From positions 372,001 to 436,000 of the forward strand of contig NZ_JAHRYQ010000001.1 in assembly GCF_020622065.1 (NCBI RefSeq): a stretch of DNA of 64,000 nt, written 5' to 3'. Positions 56,254 through 64,000 of the stretch are shown in pieces. The DNA is from Geothrix sp. Lineage in GTDB: Bacteria; Acidobacteriota; Holophagae; Holophagales; Holophagaceae. Under the pieces are notes generated by a model. It ran no database searches, was not told the DNA's origin, and saw nothing but the letters and a program-made list of their open reading frames with translations. The position numbers and the translations under genes were made by a program. Numbering within the stretch: the stretch's first letter is position 1; each line of letters opens with the position of its first letter.

Positions 56254-57327
56254 TCATCCACGCCGTTCCGGCAGGGCATCTTTCAGCAGGTTCCGGGCCT
56301 CCCGGAGCAGGGTGGCCGTATCCTCCCAGCCGAGGCAGGCGTCCGTCACGGAGCAGCCGTAGCGCAGGGTGGCGAGGTCGGCGGGAATGGGCTGGCTACC
56401 CTCTTCGAGGAAGCTTTCCACCATCAACCCGACGATGGACCGGTTGCCGCGGAGGATCTGGTGGGCGCAGTCCAGGAAGACCAGGGGCTGGAGCCGGGGA
56501 TTCTTGTGGCTGTTCGCGTGAGAGCAGTCCACCACGATGTTTTCGGGCAGTCCCGCCTTGCGCAGGGCGGCCTCGGCCAGGGCGATGCTGACGGTGTCGT
56601 AGTTGGGGCGACCCCCGCCGCCGCGCAGCACCAGGTGGCCATGGGCATTCCCCCGAGTCCGCACGATGGCGGCGGAGCCCTGGTCGTTGAGGCCCAGGAA
56701 GCTGTGGGGACGGGCGGCCGAGAGGATGGCATTCACGGCGGCCCCCAGGTCGCCGTCCGTGGCGTTCTTGAAGCCCACGGGCGTGGACAGGCCGCTGGAC
56801 ATCTCCCGGTGGGTCTGGGATTCCGAGGTCCGGGCCCCGATGGCCGTCCAGGCGATGAGGTCGCCGATGTACTGGGGCGTGTTGGGGTCCAGGGCCTCCG
56901 TGGCGGCGGGCAGACCGATCTCCCCGATGCGCAGCAGGAACTCCCGGGCCTTCCGCATCCCCTCCTCGATGTGGAAGGAATCGTCCATCCGCGGATCGTT
57001 GATGTAGCCCTTCCAGCCCGTGGAGGTGCGCGGCTTCTCGAAATAGACCCGCATCACCAGCAGGAGTGAATCCGAGACCTCCTCCGACAGAGCCTTGAGC
57101 CGGGTCGCGTACTCCAGCCCCGCCGCGGGGTCGTGGATGCTGCACGGTCCCACCACCACCATGAGCCGGGGGTCTTCGCGCGCGAGGATGCGCTGGAGGT
57201 CCCGGCGCCCGCCGGCCACGGTGTCGGCCACGGCGTCCGGGACGGGAAGGGCCGCGTGGACTTCGGCCGGAGAGGGCATCCGGTCGAAGGCATCGATGTT
57301 GAGGTTTTCGAGGGTGTGATGAGTCAT
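56254..57327 (-). CDS. aroG: 3-deoxy-7-phosphoheptulonate synthase, class I
   Basis: DAHP synthase condenses PEP and erythrose 4-phosphate, the first step of aromatic amino acid synthesis. The 357-residue protein has GPCSIHDP, RVYFEKPRTSTGWKG, and DCSHANSHKN with metal ligands, typical of the AroF/G/H type. Which amino acid feeds back on it cannot be told from sequence. No upstream attenuator was noticed. Confidence 0.95.
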   Translation of the reverse strand: MTHHTLENLNIDAFDRMPSPAEVHAALPVPDAVADTVAGGRRDLQRILAREDPRLMVVVGPCSIHDPAAGLEYATRLKALSEEVSDSLLLVMRVYFEKPRTSTGWKGYINDPRMDDSFHIEEGMRKAREFLLRIGEIGLPAATEALDPNTPQYIGDLIAWTAIGARTSESQTHREMSSGLSTPVGFKNATDGDLGAAVNAILSAARPHSFLGLNDQGSAAIVRTRGNAHGHLVLRGGGGRPNYDTVSIALAEAALRKAGLPENIVVDCSHANSHKNPRLQPLVFLDCAHQILRGNRSIVGLMVESFLEEGSQPIPADLATLRYGCSVTDACLGWEDTATLLREARNLLKDALPERRG

Positions 57328-57494
57328 GGCCGGGGCTTTCCGGAAGGGCTAAGGTAGGAGTTTCTCATGCCGTGCGGGTGGCACCCGGGCAGAGGCTGCG
57401 AACCGGGAGACTGCGGTCTTCCAGCCGATTCCCTGCGCCACCCGAAAGGGATGCGTTCGCAGGCACGGCGAAAGACAGGGTCCAGGGAGTACGG

Positions 57495-58619
57495 ATGCAG
57501 GAAAAGCACGCCATCAAGCACTTTGCGCCAGGCTGGTTCGCCGTGATCATGGGCACTGGAGGGCTGGCGAACATCCTGTTCCTCTGGGAGGGCCAGATCC
57601 CGGGGCTGTGGCGCTCGAGCCTGGTCGTGGCGGCCCTGGCCGATGTCGGATTCTTCATCGTGCTGATTCCGTGGCTGCTCCGCTGGGTGCGCCACTTCGA
57701 CTATGTGCGGCGCGACCTCCACCATCCCGTCTCGTCGAACTTCTTCGTCACGATGCCGGTGGCCACCGTCATCCTGGGCACGAACATCCACCTGATCTGG
57801 GGGCCCCACCTGAACCGGGCGTGGGCCTTTGGGCTGATGCTGGCCTGCTGGGTCATCGCCGTCGCCGGCGTGGCCTTCTTCACCCTCTTCACGACCTTCC
57901 GGTTCATCCGCGCCGAAGCACCGCCTGATCCCGAGACCATGAACTTCTCCTGGATCATGGCGCCCATCGCCAACATGGCCCTGCTGCTTCTGGGGAATCC
58001 GGTGCTGGGACAGGCCCTTCAGTTCCGGCCGGACTGGTGCCTGACGATCTTCGCCGTCAACGCCGCGATGCTGGGCATCGGCTTCTTCCTCTTCCTGTTC
58101 ATCGGCGCCATCATCTTCGTCCGGCTGGCGCAGCACCCCCTGCCCCCGGCGGAAACGACGCCCACCTTCGGCATCTTCCTGAGCGCGGCGGGGCTCGCGG
58201 TGAGCTGCCTCCTGGACCTGGGCATCCATGCCCGGAGTCTGGGGCTCGTCACCGAAACCGGGCTCTTCTCCGTCGGCGCCGCCACCCTCTGGGGCTTCGG
58301 CATGTGGATCCTGGCCATCATCCTGATCATTTGCCTCCACCAGGTCCGCCGCGGGGGGATCCCCTTCAGCCTGGGCTGGTGGGCCTTCGTGTTTCCCCTG
58401 GCCGCCTACACCATCGGCAGCCAGAAGATCGCCTTGCGCTTCCCCTCCCCCCTCACGCGGGGCTACGCCCTCCTCCTGACGGTCACGCTGGTCGGCCTCT
58501 GGCTCTACATCCTGGCGAACACCCTGCGGGGCGTGGCGCGGGGCACGCTGTTTCTGGGTAGGCCCCTCGACCTGCCCGCGGGAGGGGAGCGGGCCCCGGG
58601 GGCGAGCCAATTCCGATAA
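57495..58619 (+). CDS. TDT/SLAC1-family carrier
   Basis: The 374-residue protein has about ten membrane helices and begins with IKHFAPGWFAVIMGTGGLAN, the mark of tellurite-resistance/dicarboxylate transporters (TehA, Mae1) and SLAC1 anion channels. The transported ion (dicarboxylate, nitrate, chloride or sulfite) cannot be decided. The ATG at 57495 has AGGGAG 5-10 nt upstream. Confidence 0.87.
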   Translation: MQEKHAIKHFAPGWFAVIMGTGGLANILFLWEGQIPGLWRSSLVVAALADVGFFIVLIPWLLRWVRHFDYVRRDLHHPVSSNFFVTMPVATVILGTNIHLIWGPHLNRAWAFGLMLACWVIAVAGVAFFTLFTTFRFIRAEAPPDPETMNFSWIMAPIANMALLLLGNPVLGQALQFRPDWCLTIFAVNAAMLGIGFFLFLFIGAIIFVRLAQHPLPPAETTPTFGIFLSAAGLAVSCLLDLGIHARSLGLVTETGLFSVGAATLWGFGMWILAIILIICLHQVRRGGIPFSLGWWAFVFPLAAYTIGSQKIALRFPSPLTRGYALLLTVTLVGLWLYILANTLRGVARGTLFLGRPLDLPAGGERAPGASQFR

Positions 58620-58628
58620 GCTACCCCC

Positions 58629-58796
58629 ATGCCGCTCGATCCCCGCCTCCTCGAGATCCTCTGCTGTCCGGCCTGCCACGGCGACCTGCTGGAGAAGGCG
58701 GAGGGACTGCACTGCCAGGGCTGCGGCCTGCTCTACCCCATCGAGGACGGGATTCCCGTGATGCTGGTGGACCAGGCGAAGAAAGCCCAGCCATGA
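58629..58796 (+). CDS. Trm112-like small zinc-binding protein
   Basis: The 55-residue protein shows the Trm112/YcaR pattern: LLEILCCPACHGDLLE, HCQGCGLLYPIEDGIPVML. Two CxxC pairs bind zinc. Bacterial members occur near lipopolysaccharide or tRNA-modification genes with unclear roles. Its stop overlaps the rfaE1 start (ATGA), so they are translated together. Confidence 0.88.
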   Translation: MPLDPRLLEILCCPACHGDLLEKAEGLHCQGCGLLYPIEDGIPVMLVDQAKKAQP

Positions 58797-59797
58797 GGCT
58801 CGACCGGGCCCAGGCCGAATCGCTGCTCCGGCGCATGGAAGGCCGCAAGGTGGCCGTGCTGGGCGATGTCATGCTGGATGAGTACCTGTTCGGCGAAGTG
58901 AGCCGCATCTCGCCAGAGGCGCCCGTACCGATCGTCCGGGTGGTGCGGGAGCACGCCGTGCTGGGCGGCGCGGCCAATGTGGCGGCCAACCTCAAGGCCC
59001 TGGGCGCGGAGCCCCTCCTCATCGGCACCCTGCAGAAGGATGGGGCGGGCGACCGGGTGCTCAGCCTGCTGGGCCGCCTGGGCATCTCCATTTCGGGCCT
59101 GGTGCTGGATGCCTCCCGGCCCACCATCATCAAGACCCGCGTCATCGGCCAGCAGCAGCAGATGCTCCGCATCGACCGAGAGGAATCAGGACCGAGGGAG
59201 GCCGCCGTGCTGCTGGGCCTCAAGGACCGTCTGGACCGCGCCCTGAGCGAGGCCTCGGCCCTCATCGTGTCCGACTACGCCAAGGGCGCCGTGAACGAGA
59301 CCGTCATGGAGGCGGTGCGGGAGTTCTGCGCCGCGCGGAACCTGCCCTGGATCGTGGATCCCAAGCCAGCGCACAAGGCCCTGTACCGGGGCGCCACCCT
59401 CATGACGCCCAACACCAAGGAGGCCTCGGAGCTGGCCCACGCGCCGGCCCGGACCGATGCGGAGGTGGCCGAGGCGGGCCGCGCCATCATGGCGGAGCTG
59501 GGCCTGAGGGGCCTGTTGGTCACGCGCAGCGAGCGGGGCATGGCCCTCTTCGCGCCAGACGAGGACCACGCGGCTCCCTGGATGGTTCCGACGGAAGCCC
59601 GGGAGGTCTTCGATGTGAGCGGCGCGGGCGACACGGTCATCGCCGCGTTCAGCGCCGCCGTGGCCGCGGGGGCGGACTGGCGCGAAGCCGCCATGCTGGC
59701 CAACGCCGCCGCAGGCGTGGTGGTCGCCAAGGTGGGCACGGCCACGGCCACGCCGGCGGAGATCCTCGCCCACTACCACGAGCAAGAAGCGAATTAG
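58793..59797 (+). CDS. rfaE1: D-glycero-beta-D-manno-heptose 7-phosphate kinase
   Basis: This PfkB-family kinase makes heptose 1,7-bisphosphate for the ADP-heptose of the lipopolysaccharide inner core. The 334 residues include GDVMLDEYLFGEVSRISPEAPVP, LGGAANVAANL, and the catalytic DVSGAGDTVIA. It is the kinase half only; the adenylyltransferase domain of fused HldE is missing, so that enzyme is encoded elsewhere. It overlaps the convergent secreted-protein gene by 4 nt. Confidence 0.93.
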   Translation: MRLDRAQAESLLRRMEGRKVAVLGDVMLDEYLFGEVSRISPEAPVPIVRVVREHAVLGGAANVAANLKALGAEPLLIGTLQKDGAGDRVLSLLGRLGISISGLVLDASRPTIIKTRVIGQQQQMLRIDREESGPREAAVLLGLKDRLDRALSEASALIVSDYAKGAVNETVMEAVREFCAARNLPWIVDPKPAHKALYRGATLMTPNTKEASELAHAPARTDAEVAEAGRAIMAELGLRGLLVTRSERGMALFAPDEDHAAPWMVPTEAREVFDVSGAGDTVIAAFSAAVAAGADWREAAMLANAAAGVVVAKVGTATATPAEILAHYHEQEAN

Positions 59798-60285
59798 TTC
59801 CTGAGTTCGATGGTGAGCAGGAACCGGTCGCCCTTGGCGAGGCGCTCCTTCACCTGGGTGAAGTTCAGATCGAAGGTCTCGGTTTCGCCAGGCTTGATGG
59901 TGCCGACCTTGGTGCCGCCGGAGGCCGCGCCCAGAAGCTTCCCGTCCTTATCGAGAACGGCCACGGCAAAGCCGGGGATCTTCGGATACTTGCCCGTGTT
60001 GGTCACCTCCACCTGGGCCCGGGTGCCGAACTCGGCGCCCTTGAGCAGGTTGAAGAAGCCGGGTTCCACCACGCGCTTGTTGAAGAAGATCTGGGTCACC
60101 TTGAGGCCGTCGAGGTTCACCGTGAGGGGGATCACGCGGTCCCAGGCGAAGGCGAAGCTCTCGGAGTAGAACGAGAGCGAGGCCTCGGGGGCGGAGAGGG
60201 GCGCGGAAACGGCGACGGGCGGCGCCGGTTGGGTCGGCGGGACCTGGGGCAGGGCGAGGAGGGCGGCGAGGGCGAGGATCTGCAT
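59794..60285 (-). CDS. Secreted hypothetical protein, 163 residues
   Basis: The protein has a signal peptide (MQILALAALLALPQVPPT) and a Pro-rich linker. An Ig-like beta domain follows: VIPLTVNLDGLKVTQIFFNKR, RAQVEVTNTGKYPKIPGFAVAVLDKDG, and GTIKPGETETFDLNF. The pattern recalls FxLYD-like periplasmic domains. Function unknown. It lies 1 nt downstream of the zinc-ribbon gene and is probably cotranscribed with it. Confidence 0.65.
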   Translation of the reverse strand: MQILALAALLALPQVPPTQPAPPVAVSAPLSAPEASLSFYSESFAFAWDRVIPLTVNLDGLKVTQIFFNKRVVEPGFFNLLKGAEFGTRAQVEVTNTGKYPKIPGFAVAVLDKDGKLLGAASGGTKVGTIKPGETETFDLNFTQVKERLAKGDRFLLTIELRN

Positions 60286-60286
60286 G

Positions 60287-61417
60287 TCAGTTCTTGCCGA
60301 AGAGGCCGCCGAAGAGGCTCTTCTTGGGGGCGATCTCCATGACCGGGGAATCCAGGGAAGGAGCGCCGCCGCTGCGCTCGCGGCGGAGGCGCTCGAAGAC
60401 TGGGCGCAGGCCCGGAACTTTGTGCGCCTCCAGCCAGTTTTCGCTGTGCTGCCGGGCCACCAGGTGGTTCTCCAGGATGCGGCCCTCCTCCACCCAGGCG
60501 ATGATCTGGGACATGGTGAGCCCGGGGTAGATCTCCTCGCCGATCTTCAGCCGCAGAAGCTCGGCGCCCGCATCCGTGGCCAGCGAAGTCGGAAACAAGT
60601 CCGAAGGGGAGAGGGACGGCGTCGACGGTGCGGCCGCTTTGCGCGCTTCGGGAGCCGGGACTGGCTCAGGGGACCGGAAGGACGAAGGCTCCTGAGGCGC
60701 AACGGCCAAGGCGGCCCGGAGATCCTCCTGGGAGAGACGCACCGTGGTGCTGGAGGCAGCCTGGGGGCCTTCAGTCGGGTGCCCGGAAGCGGTGGGGCCT
60801 TCGTCAGACCAGTGGGCCTCCCCGGGGGGGGTGGGCATCTCACCGCCGCCCAGGGTGGCTTCCAGGGCGGTGAGGGTGGCCTCCATGTCCATGGCGGACG
60901 AATCCTTGGTGATCTTCAGACCCGAGGGCTGGGCCGGGGCATCCCCGAACAGCTTGTCGATGGCGTCCCGGGCGGAGGTGTAGCCGGACAGGGTGGTCTC
61001 GGTGATCTCGGGGGGGAAGGGCGGGACCGCGGGCGCCGTCTCAAGCGCCCTCTCAGGCGCCGGGGCCTGCTGGGCCTCGGGCAGGGCGGCGGGAGTGTCC
61101 ACGAGGGTCTTCTCGAGGATCTCCGCGTCTGTCCCCTCCAGGTCGCCCAGCGTGAGGGAGGGGGGTCCATCCGAGGGCTGGAAGTCGGGGAGGTCCCCCA
61201 GCTCAGAGCCCGGGCGGGACTCGAGGCCGGATTCGAGGTCTGCGCCGAGGTCGAAGTCATTTGCTTCTGCTGGCGCCAGCAGGCGGGCCACGATGTCACC
61301 CACGGGAAACACGCCGCCGCAGGAGAAGCACCGGGCCCGGCGGATGGCCGGCCGGAGCCGCTCGGGGCGGAGGCGGTAGCGGGTGGAGCAGCTGGGGCAA
61401 TGGATCGCTTCGGCCAC
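60287..61417 (-). CDS. Zinc-ribbon (MJ0042-type) protein with long acidic linker
   Basis: The 376-residue protein starts with a zinc ribbon (HCPSCSTRYRL...RCFSCGGVFPV), followed by a low-complexity Pro/Ala/Glu/Ser linker (about 50-265). A small folded domain (about 275-345: LRLKIGEEIYPGLTMSQIIAWVEEGRI) looks like a GYF_2-type module. It ends in a Phe/Gly-rich tail. MJ0042 proteins of this type are often annotated as gliding or adventurous-motility-related; I cannot support that here. The start is GTG 61417, with AGGAG 7-11 nt upstream. Confidence 0.7.
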   Translation of the reverse strand: MAEAIHCPSCSTRYRLRPERLRPAIRRARCFSCGGVFPVGDIVARLLAPAEANDFDLGADLESGLESRPGSELGDLPDFQPSDGPPSLTLGDLEGTDAEILEKTLVDTPAALPEAQQAPAPERALETAPAVPPFPPEITETTLSGYTSARDAIDKLFGDAPAQPSGLKITKDSSAMDMEATLTALEATLGGGEMPTPPGEAHWSDEGPTASGHPTEGPQAASSTTVRLSQEDLRAALAVAPQEPSSFRSPEPVPAPEARKAAAPSTPSLSPSDLFPTSLATDAGAELLRLKIGEEIYPGLTMSQIIAWVEEGRILENHLVARQHSENWLEAHKVPGLRPVFERLRRERSGGAPSLDSPVMEIAPKKSLFGGLFGKN

Positions 61418-61538
61418 CTGGAACTCCTGGAGTTTCGAGCAGGATAGCACTCCGCATGAGCGCGGGCCAAACCTCCCGACACACCTCGGCCCGCCGCCGG
61501 CCGCCCCTCGCCGGGTATCCTCATCGGACGGAGGTCCG

Positions 61539-62204
61539 GTGCGCGGCGTGTTCATCACCATCGAGGGTGTGGAAGGCTCGGGCAAGTCCACCCAGCTGCT
61601 CCGGCTGTCCGAGCGCCTGCGGCGCCTGGGCCTGCCCCTGGTGGTCTCGAAGGAGCCCGGCGGCACGGCCCTGGGTCGGGAGTTGCGCCGCCTGCTGCTG
61701 GAGCGCCACGCCAGTGGCGAGACCTGGTGCGCGGACGCGGAACTGCTGCTCTTCTACGCCGACCGGGCCCAGCATCTCGAGACGGTGATCCGCCCCGCGC
61801 TGGCGGAAGGAAAGGTCGTGCTGGTGGATCGCTTCGAGGATTCCACCCGGGCCTATCAGGGCGCCAGCGGCGTGCCCGAGGCGGCCCTGGACCGCCTCAG
61901 CGAGCTGGTCCTGCGGGGACTCCGCCCCAGCCTCACCGTGGTGTTGGACATGGATCCCGAGCTGTCGCTCCAGCGCGTGGAGGTCCGCAACCTCTCCCTG
62001 GGGGCCGAATTCGCGGAAACGCGCTTCGACAACGCCGCCCTGGAGTTCCACCGCAAGGTGCGCAACCGCTTCCTGGCCATCGCCCAGAGCCACCCCGGCC
62101 GCGTGGCCCTGGTGCCCGCCCGGGATCCCGTCGACCAGGTGGAAGCGGCCATCTGGGCGCGGGTGACGCCCCTGCTGCGCAGCGCCGGCTTCGGGGTCGA
62201 TTGA
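61539..62204 (+). CDS. tmk: Thymidylate kinase
   Basis: Tmk phosphorylates dTMP to dTDP for DNA synthesis. The 221-residue protein has P-loop EGVEGSGKST, the DR motif in VDRFEDSTRAYQG, and KEPGG. GTG at 61539, with GGAGG 5-9 nt upstream, gives the standard N-terminus MRGVFITIEG. Its stop overlaps the holB start (TGATG), a common gene pair. Confidence 0.95.
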   Translation: MRGVFITIEGVEGSGKSTQLLRLSERLRRLGLPLVVSKEPGGTALGRELRRLLLERHASGETWCADAELLLFYADRAQHLETVIRPALAEGKVVLVDRFEDSTRAYQGASGVPEAALDRLSELVLRGLRPSLTVVLDMDPELSLQRVEVRNLSLGAEFAETRFDNAALEFHRKVRNRFLAIAQSHPGRVALVPARDPVDQVEAAIWARVTPLLRSAGFGVD

Positions 62205-63217
62205 TGTTCGCCCCGGACATCGCCGGTCACCGGGCCCTCCGTCAGCGCCTGCTGGATCGCCTGCAGGCCGACCGGATCCGCGGCTCACTGCTCTTCACCG
62301 GGCCGGAGGGCATCGGCAAACGCCGCGTGGCCCTGGAGCTGGCCCAGCGCGAGATCTGCTTCCGCCGGAATGCCTGCGGCCAGTGCGAAGGCTGCCGGAT
62401 GTTCCTGGGCGATGACCTGCCCTTCGAGCTGCCCAACCTGCTGCGCATCACGCCCGAGGGCAAGGCGGGCGTCATCCGCATCGACCAGATCCGCGAAGGC
62501 CTGGACTCGAACAACCAGCCCCGCTTCAGCCGCGGTGTCATCGAGTGGGCCTCCCTGGCCCCGCCCTTGGGATGCCACCGCTGGATCCTGGTGGAGGAGG
62601 CCCACCGCCTCAACGAATCCAGCGGCAACATCCTGCTCAAGACCCTCGAGGAGCCCCCCGAGGGTACCCACTTCATCCTGGTGACCCACCGGCCCGAGGC
62701 CCTGCTCCAGACCATCCGCAGCCGCTGCGAGCGCATCCCCTTCGCGCCCCTGCCGCCGGAAGAGGCTTGGGCGGTGGCGATGCGGCAGGGGTGGGGCGAG
62801 GACGATCGGGCCCGCTGGGCCGCCCTGGGGGAGGGCAGCCTGCGCTTCCTGGAAGAACCCGCCTTCCGCCGGGCCGAGGCCCAGGTGGAGGCCTGGATCG
62901 CCCTGCTGGGGGGCCGCGCCTTCAGCGAGGTGGGGGAGGCCCTGCTTCCCGAAAAGGACTCGGTCCTGGCTCAGGGGGAACAGCTGCGGCAGCCCTTGGA
63001 GCTGCTTCTGCGCCTGCTGGCGGATCTGGCCCGGATCCAGGCGGGGGAGGCCCCGGCCCTCGAGCCTTGGCGCGGGGCCCTGGAGCCGCTGGCCGCCAAG
63101 TTCCGGGACCTCAAGACCCCCCAGGAGGCTGTCCTCGAGTCCCTGCGCCACCTGCCGCGGAACCTGAGCCCGGAGCCCCTGCTGCGGGAAGTGGGTCTGA
63201 CCCTCCAGGCCTCCTGA
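62204..63217 (+). CDS. holB: DNA polymerase III subunit delta'
   Basis: Delta' is part of the clamp loader. The 337-residue AAA+ protein has a P-loop GPEGIGKRR, a zinc module CGQCEGC, the Walker B-like WILVEEAHRLN, and the sensor/SRC-like region TIRSRCERIPF. Lys in place of the normal Lys-Thr/Ser in the P-loop end suits delta', which usually does not hydrolyse ATP. It overlaps tmk by one base. Confidence 0.92.
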   Translation: MFAPDIAGHRALRQRLLDRLQADRIRGSLLFTGPEGIGKRRVALELAQREICFRRNACGQCEGCRMFLGDDLPFELPNLLRITPEGKAGVIRIDQIREGLDSNNQPRFSRGVIEWASLAPPLGCHRWILVEEAHRLNESSGNILLKTLEEPPEGTHFILVTHRPEALLQTIRSRCERIPFAPLPPEEAWAVAMRQGWGEDDRARWAALGEGSLRFLEEPAFRRAEAQVEAWIALLGGRAFSEVGEALLPEKDSVLAQGEQLRQPLELLLRLLADLARIQAGEAPALEPWRGALEPLAAKFRDLKTPQEAVLESLRHLPRNLSPEPLLREVGLTLQAS

Positions 63218-63340
63218 TCCTGACCGCGGCCCGGGCGGCTCTGGCCATCTCAGGCAGGCTCGGGAGCGGGCGTGACCCGGATCACCCCACCCTGGGCTAA
63301 ACTTGATTCAGGAGTCAGCGCTCCTGAACCGGAGACCCCC

Positions 63341-63583
63341 ATGTCCGATCCCCTTTACGGCCACGACCTGCTGTCCCTGGTGATGGAGCGCGGCGGATCC
63401 ATCCCCGTCGAGGATCTCCGGACCGCCGCCCTCGCCGTCCATGGGCCTGATCCCGTCTATCACAACTGCCACGGCGACTCCTTCGACTTCGACGGTGTGC
63501 TGGCCTTCCTCGGCCAGAAGGGCAAGATCAACCTGGCCGACGGTCGGGTGACCCTGGGGCCCGCCCCGGCTTGCCAGCACTGA
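63341..63583 (+). CDS. YecH-like metal-binding protein
   Basis: The 80-residue protein matches the DUF2492/YecH pattern: YGHDLLSLVMERG, VEDLRTAALAVHGPDPVYHNCHGDSFDFDGVLAFLGQKGKI. The conserved His and the NCHG region are the likely metal site. Function in the cell is not known. The ATG at 63341 has GGAGA upstream; an upstream frame extension without such a site is less likely. Confidence 0.8.
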   Translation: MSDPLYGHDLLSLVMERGGSIPVEDLRTAALAVHGPDPVYHNCHGDSFDFDGVLAFLGQKGKINLADGRVTLGPAPACQH

Positions 63584-63645
63584 TTCCAGGGGTCAGAGGC
63601 CGGACTCCAGTAGGATCTCCAGGAAGTCTTTCCACCGCGGACCTC

Positions 63646-64000
63646 ATGGACGCCCACCCGGTCGATCTCGATTCACCCTTCGCCCCCCGGTCCTTTCTGA
63701 TCCGGCTGAGCGCGGGGATCCTGATCCTGAACCTGTTCGTCATCCTCATGGCGGTGGTCTCCCTCCGGCAGAGCTGGCGCAACCACCAGGATCGGGCCAT
63801 CGTCACGGGCCAGAACCTGGCCCAGGTCCTTGATCGCTATGTGGCCGACACCTTCATCCGGGCCGATGTGGCGGTCTTGGCCGTGAAGGACGAGGTGGAG
63901 CGGTCCGTGGCCGGCCCCAAGGGTGACCGCCGCGATCTGGATGCCTTCATCCGGCGGCAGTACGAGCGGGTGCCGGGGTTGCTGGCCCTGCGCACGACCG
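63646..64000 (+). CDS. Membrane sensor protein, N-terminal part (cut by window edge)
   Basis: The frame opens at ATG 63646 and runs off the end (118 codons seen). Residues about 17-42 form a membrane helix (FLIRLSAGILILNLFVILMAVVSL). The following extracytoplasmic segment (SWRNHQDRAIVTGQNLAQVLDRYVADTFIRADVAVLAVKDEVER) has the helical start of a Cache-type sensor. The output domain (histidine kinase, GGDEF or other) is outside the window. Confidence 0.7.
   Translation, partial: MDAHPVDLDSPFAPRSFLIRLSAGILILNLFVILMAVVSLRQSWRNHQDRAIVTGQNLAQVLDRYVADTFIRADVAVLAVKDEVERSVAGPKGDRRDLDAFIRRQYERVPGLLALRTT

Noticed and set aside
61383-61538. Upstream extension of tmk to 61383
   Set aside because: It would put 52 unrelated residues before the family N-terminus and overlap the divergent zinc-ribbon gene start; GTG 61539 has a good Shine-Dalgarno.

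Overview
The window is GC-rich bacterial chromosome with tightly packed genes on both strands, many GTG/TTG starts with clear Shine-Dalgarno sequences, and four tRNAs. The gene mix suggests a Gram-negative member of Acidobacteriota, class Holophagae, probably Geothrix or a close relative. That mix is an F1Fo ATP synthase operon without the a and c genes, NrfHA, Fe-S/heterodisulfide-reductase-type electron transfer, Hanks-type kinases with HEAT or beta-propeller tails, FHA-GGDEF proteins, and heptose and lipid A genes. The placement is inference from gene content and style; no rRNA is present. I saw no CRISPR array, prophage, transposase or insertion sequence.

Layout. 1-830: edge of a minus-strand gene, a small SnoaL-like secreted protein, tRNA-Asp and tRNA-Val. 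1.0-7.3 kb: ATP synthase operon b', b, delta, alpha, gamma, beta, epsilon. 7.3-18.9 kb: Hpt protein, MBL-fold hydrolase, beta-barrel protein, TPR protein, purC, two M16-like proteins without the zinc motif, a DUF4097-like protein, thiolase, ftsE, engB, and a VanZ/LpxH-like fusion. 19-26 kb is a signalling stretch: tandem-HD/HD-GYP protein, tRNA-Glu and tRNA-Gln, two unknown proteins, two FHA-GGDEF paralogues (one intact, one degenerate) separated by an 11-bp tandem repeat, and a Ser/Thr kinase with a HEAT-like tail. 26-30.6 kb: YdcZ-like membrane protein, two unknowns, a second DUF4097-like protein, and nrfHA for nitrite ammonification.

30.6-35.8 kb is the most unusual part. It is a two-gene operon encoding a 1523-residue secreted M4 metallopeptidase that ends in a dockerin-like pair of calcium loops, followed 9 nt later by a small putative lipoprotein with a possible cohesin-like domain. 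This could be a non-cellulosomal way of tethering a protease to the cell surface. 36-45.5 kb: WYL regulator, a truncated adenylation-domain protein, a DUF4382 lipoprotein, and an RND efflux operon bracketed by two long perfect hairpins that share a core but differ in their flanks.

45.5-64 kb is mostly housekeeping: methyltransferase, prs, DinB-like protein, YafY-type regulator, murA, a short signal peptidase I, a QueD-like protein, an Fe-S oxidoreductase, a large kinase/beta-propeller protein, DAHP synthase, a TDT-family carrier, a Trm112-like protein with the heptose kinase rfaE1, a zinc-ribbon protein, tmk, holB, a YecH-like protein, and the start of a membrane sensor protein cut by the window edge.
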